Under the pieces are notes generated by a model. The model was given only the letters and a program-made list of their open reading frames with translations, made no database searches and was not told where the DNA came from. 64,000 bases of DNA, taken from Mycobacterium vicinigordonae. Its GTDB lineage: Bacteria > Actinomycetota > Actinomycetes > Mycobacteriales > Mycobacteriaceae. The translations under genes and the position numbers were made by a program. Below, in pieces: positions 60,320 to 64,000 of the stretch; positions within the stretch are counted from its first letter, which is position 1; every line of letters starts with the position of its first letter. Location of the stretch: positions 3,472,001-3,536,000 of the forward strand of contig NZ_CP059165.1 of the NCBI RefSeq assembly GCF_013466425.1. The letters run 5' to 3'.

Positions 60320-61411
60320 ATGAGCGAACGCGCCGCAGTGTTGCGGGCCATCGGAAAGCCCCTTGACCTCGAGAACATCGAGCTCGAGCCGATCGCAGCG
60401 GATCAGGTTCGGGTCCGAATTGCCGCTAGCGGTGTGTGCCACTCCGACCTCTCTCAAGCAACCGGCGCCTTGCCGGCAGGCACTCCTTGCGTTCTCGGAC
60501 ACGAGGGCGCGGGAGTGGTCGAGGATGTCGGCTCCGAAGTGCACCATGTTCAACGCGGCGACCATGTGGTAATCGCTTGGACGGCGGCCTGCGGGCGTTG
60601 TTGGTTCTGTCAGCGAGGCGAAGTGCATCTATGCCAAAATTCCGTTGCAGATAGCTATTCGATGCCCTACGCAAAGGATCGAGACGGCACCGCGCTATAC
60701 ACCTCCGTTGGGGTGTCGAGCTTCGCGACGGCCACCAATTGCCTTGGCCGGGCAGTGGTTCCGATCCCATCCGACGTCCCGCTGGAGATCGCTGCATTGA
60801 TCGGTTGCGGGGTAGCAACTGGGGCTGGCGCCGCGTTCAACACTGCGCCCGTCGAGCACGGCGCTTCGGTGGCTGTGATGGGGCTTGGCGGCGTCGGCTT
60901 AGCATCGCTTATGGCTGCGGGCGTTCGGGGCGCGGCCCAGATCATCGCCGTAGATCCTGCCGCCGCACGTCGTGAATTGGCCGCATCACTGGGTGCCACC
61001 GACCTTATTGATCCCGCAGACGGTGACGTCGCGAAACAGGTTCGGGCGGTCACCGGCCGTCGCGGTGCTGACATCGTGTTCGAAGCCGTGGGTCGCAGTG
61101 CGACCATCGATGCGGCGGTTCGGGCAACTCGGCGCGGGGGCACAACCTGCGTGGTTGGTGCCGCGATGCCCGGAGACGACGTGTCGTTGTCGGCCTTTCA
61201 CCTATTCATGGACGCCAAGACTCTGGTGGGCTGCCAGTACGGCTCTGTGGTGCCCACACGCGACTTTCCGTTGTTGCTCGACCTATGGAGGGCCGGGCGC
61301 TTGCCGCTCGAGCGGCTTATCTCGCGCCGCGTTCCACTCGACAACGTCAATGAAGCCTTTGACGACCTTGCGGCGGGCCGGGGCATCAGAACCGTGATCG
61401 TCAACAACTGA
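60320..61411 (+). CDS. Zinc-dependent alcohol dehydrogenase (MDR)
   Basis: 363 residues. Catalytic zinc ligands: GVCHSDLS (Cys) and PCVLGHEGAGVVEDVG (His-Glu). Structural zinc: CGRCWFCQRGEVHLC. Rossmann motif VMGLGGVGLASLMAA. The set matches class III-like or mycobacterial ADHs that use NAD(H) or NMO-type cofactors. It oxidises or reduces a medium- or long-chain alcohol or aldehyde. Controlled with the methyltransferase by the GTTAGAA array. Confidence 0.92.
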   Translation: MSERAAVLRAIGKPLDLENIELEPIAADQVRVRIAASGVCHSDLSQATGALPAGTPCVLGHEGAGVVEDVGSEVHHVQRGDHVVIAWTAACGRCWFCQRGEVHLCQNSVADSYSMPYAKDRDGTALYTSVGVSSFATATNCLGRAVVPIPSDVPLEIAALIGCGVATGAGAAFNTAPVEHGASVAVMGLGGVGLASLMAAGVRGAAQIIAVDPAAARRELAASLGATDLIDPADGDVAKQVRAVTGRRGADIVFEAVGRSATIDAAVRATRRGGTTCVVGAAMPGDDVSLSAFHLFMDAKTLVGCQYGSVVPTRDFPLLLDLWRAGRLPLERLISRRVPLDNVNEAFDDLAAGRGIRTVIVNN

Positions 61412-61496
61412 CCGCGGCGAGGAACCGGGATACATTAGCGCGCTTGCTATCTCGTGAGTATTTCTCATCGCAAGAGAACGATGTCGACCCGGAAGG

Positions 61497-62333
61497 TCAG
61501 TTCGAGTGCCGAGGCGCCGGAAAGTACATCTCCTGCCGCACCGTGCACACGAGTCTGCCATCTCGACTGAACATCGTCCCGTTCGCCAGCGTCAGTGAGT
61601 CGGCGCTGCTCGGCGAAGAGCGTTCGTACAGAAGCCAATCCGATAGCACGGCGGGACCGTGGAACCAGACCGAATGGTCGCGCTGAGACGACCCCCCGAC
61701 TCCACCGCGGGCCACGAACGCCGGTTCGGTCAACGTCACCGCCGACAAGTAAGCGACCAGGCTCGCGGTCAGCACCGGATCGTCAGGAGGAACCTCACCG
61801 TCGGGCCGCCACCACATCGGTGATCGAGCCGGCGGTGCGGTCTCGGTGTCGATGACACGCCGCTCGAACCAGCGCAGGCTGGTCCACCGCCCAGCGGTGC
61901 TCTCGTCGGACTCGGCCAGGTGGGGCGGCACCCACGGCAAGTCCTCCGGGGCGGGCACCCGCGGCATCGTCGGCTGATAGACAACCTCGGCCGATCGCGG
62001 GTCGACCACCTTGAACGACGACATCGCCTCCATCAGGATCTTGCCGTCCTGGCACGCCGTGACCCGGCGCGCTGAAAACGTCCTTCCCTCTTGAAGATCG
62101 ACCACCTCGAAGTCCACCGGCCGGCGCGAATCCCCTGGGCGCAGGAAATAGGTATGCACGCTGTGCGGAGCACGCCCGGGCGCGGTGTGGCTCGCTGCCA
62201 ACAACGCCTGGGCTGAGATGTGGCCACCCAGAATGTGGTTCGCAGGAGCGGGCAACTGCTCTCCGGCGAAGTGCCATTGGTCCACCCGGGCGAGATCCAG
62301 GGTGGCCAGCACGTCAGTCAGTGAGGAAGACAT
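61497..62333 (-). CDS. tesB: Acyl-CoA thioesterase II (TesB)
   Basis: 278 residues with the double hot-dog fold of TesB: LPAPANHILGGHISAQALLAA, RAPHSVHTYFLRPGDSRRPVDFEV, FSARRVTACQDGKILMEAMSSF, then the second domain ending SLTLANGTMFSRDGRLVCTVRQEMYF. It releases free fatty acids from acyl-CoA in the cytosol. It begins 12 bp after the CobW-like stop on the same strand. Confidence 0.92.
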   Translation of the reverse strand: MSSSLTDVLATLDLARVDQWHFAGEQLPAPANHILGGHISAQALLAASHTAPGRAPHSVHTYFLRPGDSRRPVDFEVVDLQEGRTFSARRVTACQDGKILMEAMSSFKVVDPRSAEVVYQPTMPRVPAPEDLPWVPPHLAESDESTAGRWTSLRWFERRVIDTETAPPARSPMWWRPDGEVPPDDPVLTASLVAYLSAVTLTEPAFVARGGVGGSSQRDHSVWFHGPAVLSDWLLYERSSPSSADSLTLANGTMFSRDGRLVCTVRQEMYFPAPRHSN

Positions 62334-62345
62334 CGAGACGTATCG

Positions 62346-63386
62346 TCACACACTGAGCCGTCGGTATCGTTGCAGCCGCCGCAGCCCCATGGCCGAGGCC
62401 GGTCCAGTGCGAGGCTGCACCGCCAGCTCCAACCGAGCGCGAACGGCAGCAACGGCGACGTCCATCCCAATCGCCACCAAACAATTCGCACTGGCCCGCG
62501 GCGGCGCCTTTCCGATGTGGATCGCACTGCCCACCAGGTTGACAACGTAGGTCCGAACCGACGAACCGTATTGAGCCGCAACCACCCCTTTCATTCGAAA
62601 CACCCCGGGCGGTGGGTCTTCGAGAAGATCGAAAAGCGCATCGAGGTCGACGCAACCAGCGCTGCGCACGGTGACGGCGTCGGCATGAACGTGGTCGTGG
62701 ACGTGATCGGAGTCGACCAACAGCTCTCGAAATGACAGTTGCCCGGCCTCCTCCTCCGTGGTTTCCAGCGAGTCGAACAACAACGAGGGGTCGATCCGGC
62801 CCCCACTTGTGCCCACCACATGAACCCGTGGGTTACGTTGCGCTACACGCTGCTCGACGCGCTTGACCACCTGTGAGCGCTCGTCTTCGGGCACCTGGTC
62901 GAGCTTGTTCACGACGATCAGCGATGCCGCGCCGTACCGCGCGGGCGGTAGCTGGGTGCGGTCGACGGTGTCGAAATGATGGACCGCGTCGACGACGTCG
63001 ACCAGGCCACCGGGCCGCGCACCGGACAACTTGCTGAAGCCGATGATGCGCGCGATTGCCACCGGGTCGGCCAATCCGCTGGCCTCGACAACGATGGCAT
63101 CGAGACGGCGGGCCGGGTCGGCGAGCTTCGCGAGAGCCTCGTCGAGGCCGCCGTCGTCGGGCAGGCAGCAAATGCAGCCGCCTGAGATGGAGGCCGGTTC
63201 GTCGATTTGGCCCGCGACCAACGCCGCATCAACGTTGAGTTCGCCGAAATCGTTGACCACCACACCGATTCGCGCGCCGGGACTGCGCAGGAGATGGTTG
63301 AGCAACGTCGTCTTGCCGGCGCCGAGATGACCGGTGAGCGCGATGACGGGTATCGCCGACGCTACCGGACGCGATTGACCTGCCAG
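62346..63386 (-). CDS. CobW/G3E-family GTPase (metal chaperone-like), start codon unclear
   Basis: About 346 residues. Walker A TGHLGAGKTTLLNHLL, the metal-binding motif SGGCICCLPD (GCxCC), Walker B-like IVVEASGLADP, NKLD (GTP specificity) and a C-terminal CobW domain (VFRMKGVVAAQYG). G3E proteins deliver Zn, Co or Fe. The frame goes up to the TAA of the secreted-protein gene with no ATG, GTG or TTG before Walker A. CTG (63386), GTA (63365) or ATA (63353) stand at the plausible start positions. It may use a rare start or be translated by read-through or reinitiation from the gene upstream. Confidence 0.82.
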   Translation of the reverse strand: MAGQSRPVASAIPVIALTGHLGAGKTTLLNHLLRSPGARIGVVVNDFGELNVDAALVAGQIDEPASISGGCICCLPDDGGLDEALAKLADPARRLDAIVVEASGLADPVAIARIIGFSKLSGARPGGLVDVVDAVHHFDTVDRTQLPPARYGAASLIVVNKLDQVPEDERSQVVKRVEQRVAQRNPRVHVVGTSGGRIDPSLLFDSLETTEEEAGQLSFRELLVDSDHVHDHVHADAVTVRSAGCVDLDALFDLLEDPPPGVFRMKGVVAAQYGSSVRTYVVNLVGSAIHIGKAPPRASANCLVAIGMDVAVAAVRARLELAVQPRTGPASAMGLRRLQRYRRLSV

Positions 63387-63749
63387 TTAGCAGTCACCTA
63401 CCTGGTCGATGATCTTCTTCAACGGAGGGGCGGGAATGAAATTAGGTGTGTAGCTGGGATTGTCGGTCGACCATGCGATCTTGGAGCAGTTACCGGGTCC
63501 GGTAGGCAGGCCGGCGCTCCACGTCTCCAGCGTGGGCCGGCAGTTGTACATGTCAGACTCGCTGATGAACCTGGCGTGATCCGGCACACCGGGAGCCCGC
63601 TGCCAGAAAATCAAGCTCCGGTCGGTCGGCAGATTGCACGGCGACGCGGGTGCCGGGGACCTACCGATGGAGCCGTGGGCGGTCGGTGCGACCGGCAGCG
63701 CACAGGCTGCCGTCACTACCGTCAACGCGGTGATCCAGCGAATCGCCAA
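63387..63749 (-). CDS. Small secreted protein
   Basis: 120 residues with a Sec signal peptide (MAIRWITALTVVTAACALPV, cleavage near PTAHG). The mature part has five Cys (PCNLPTDR, YNCRPTLE, GNCSKIAW, QVGDC), likely disulphides. No enzyme motif. Its TAA is in the same frame as the CobW-like gene that follows immediately. Confidence 0.75.
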   Translation of the reverse strand: MAIRWITALTVVTAACALPVAPTAHGSIGRSPAPASPCNLPTDRSLIFWQRAPGVPDHARFISESDMYNCRPTLETWSAGLPTGPGNCSKIAWSTDNPSYTPNFIPAPPLKKIIDQVGDC

Positions 63750-64000
63750 CGCGGACTCTCTTTCTTGCTCGACGACGGTGAGCTGCCTGCAAGACTAATC
63801 CCCCACGCAAGGGCCGCACAGAGCGCTGCGAAGGTAGGGCGGGTGCGGTGTTCGTAGACGCCTTGGCCGCGTCGACGGCACGCGGATCCGCTAATTCGCG
63901 ATGATCAGCCCGTAGCCTTGGCCAACCTGCGGCCGCCGCATCACCCCGTGATGTACCTGTACGCGGGGCCCGTGTGGGGCAGCATGGTCAGCGCTGACGT
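63750..64000. other. Window end, coding strand unresolved
   Basis: Leftward from the edge, a frame reads VSADHAAPHGPRVQVHHGVM RRP... to a TAG at 63891-63893 and could be the 3' end of a gene. A rightward frame, ALANLRPPHHPVMYLYAGPV, is also open to the edge. I cannot decide between them. Confidence 0.3.

Noticed and set aside
1..64000. CRISPR arrays, rRNA or complete prophage
   Set aside because: No regularly spaced repeats, rRNA or phage structural genes seen. lysA and lysB stand without other phage genes.
1..64000. Fluoride exporter (CrcB/Fluc or CLC-F)
   Set aside because: I searched the frames for a short four-helix CrcB protein and for CLC motifs and found none, so export genes must be elsewhere if present.

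Overview
The window is chromosomal DNA of a mycobacterium, probably slow-growing. It is GC-rich and carries a PPE-SVP protein, an intact LysB-type mycolyl-arabinogalactan esterase, a FadE5-like remnant, an Rv1999c-like permease and a six-gene hydrogenase-like cluster of the Rv0082-Rv0087 type. Genes lie on both strands with many 1-7 bp overlaps. Patches of decayed genes (K+-channel fragment, IS21 transposase, PEBP, glycosyltransferase and acyl-CoA dehydrogenase remnants) mark accessory DNA.

Layout. 1-4100: small redox enzymes with HxlR and TetR regulators and visible operators. 4260-20080: a dense stress block with a three-domain DUF190 protein, a second enolase, the hyc-type membrane complex, a metallophosphoesterase, a universal stress protein, a histidine phosphatase and two tandem MutS-like ATPases. 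20100-24200: MFS transporter, PPE protein and decayed DNA. 24250-28750: SDR/hydrolase operon with a divergent TetR. 28950-38500: two KimA-like potassium transporters, an RCK-channel-RCK potassium channel and MgtC. 38500-45350: STAS, CoA-transferase, PucR, IS21 remnant, MarR and a GT1 glycosyltransferase. 45800-53850: lysB, lysA, a membrane patatin and a low-GC two-TM protein. 54480-64000: permease, MarR/LiaF-like pair, amidohydrolase, methyltransferases, alcohol dehydrogenase, TesB, CobW-like GTPase and a secreted protein.

The main discovery is that the stress block and potassium region look like a fluoride-response island. I find eight RNA elements that match the crcB (fluoride) riboswitch by eye: six near-canonical and two sharing a covarying variant core. 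They lie upstream of enolase, the metallophosphoesterase, the hyc operon, the usp-phosphatase pair, the MutS pair, each KimA-like transporter, and a decayed locus near the PPE gene. In most, the 3' strand of the aptamer can instead pair with sequence at the next ribosome binding site or start codon, which suggests fluoride switches translation on. Two elements lie inside apparent operons. No fluoride exporter (CrcB/Fluc or CLC-F) was found in the window. Enolase is the classical fluoride target, so the island looks like target replacement, ion balance and repair rather than export.

The hyc-type complex lacks the NiFe cysteines and the proximal Fe-S cysteines, so it is a hydrogenase-related proton- or ion-pumping module rather than a hydrogenase. 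A second striking locus is the patatin-lysA-lysB operon, whose three activities would attack membrane lipid, peptidoglycan and the mycolate layer. All identifications come from reading the sequence; no database search was possible.
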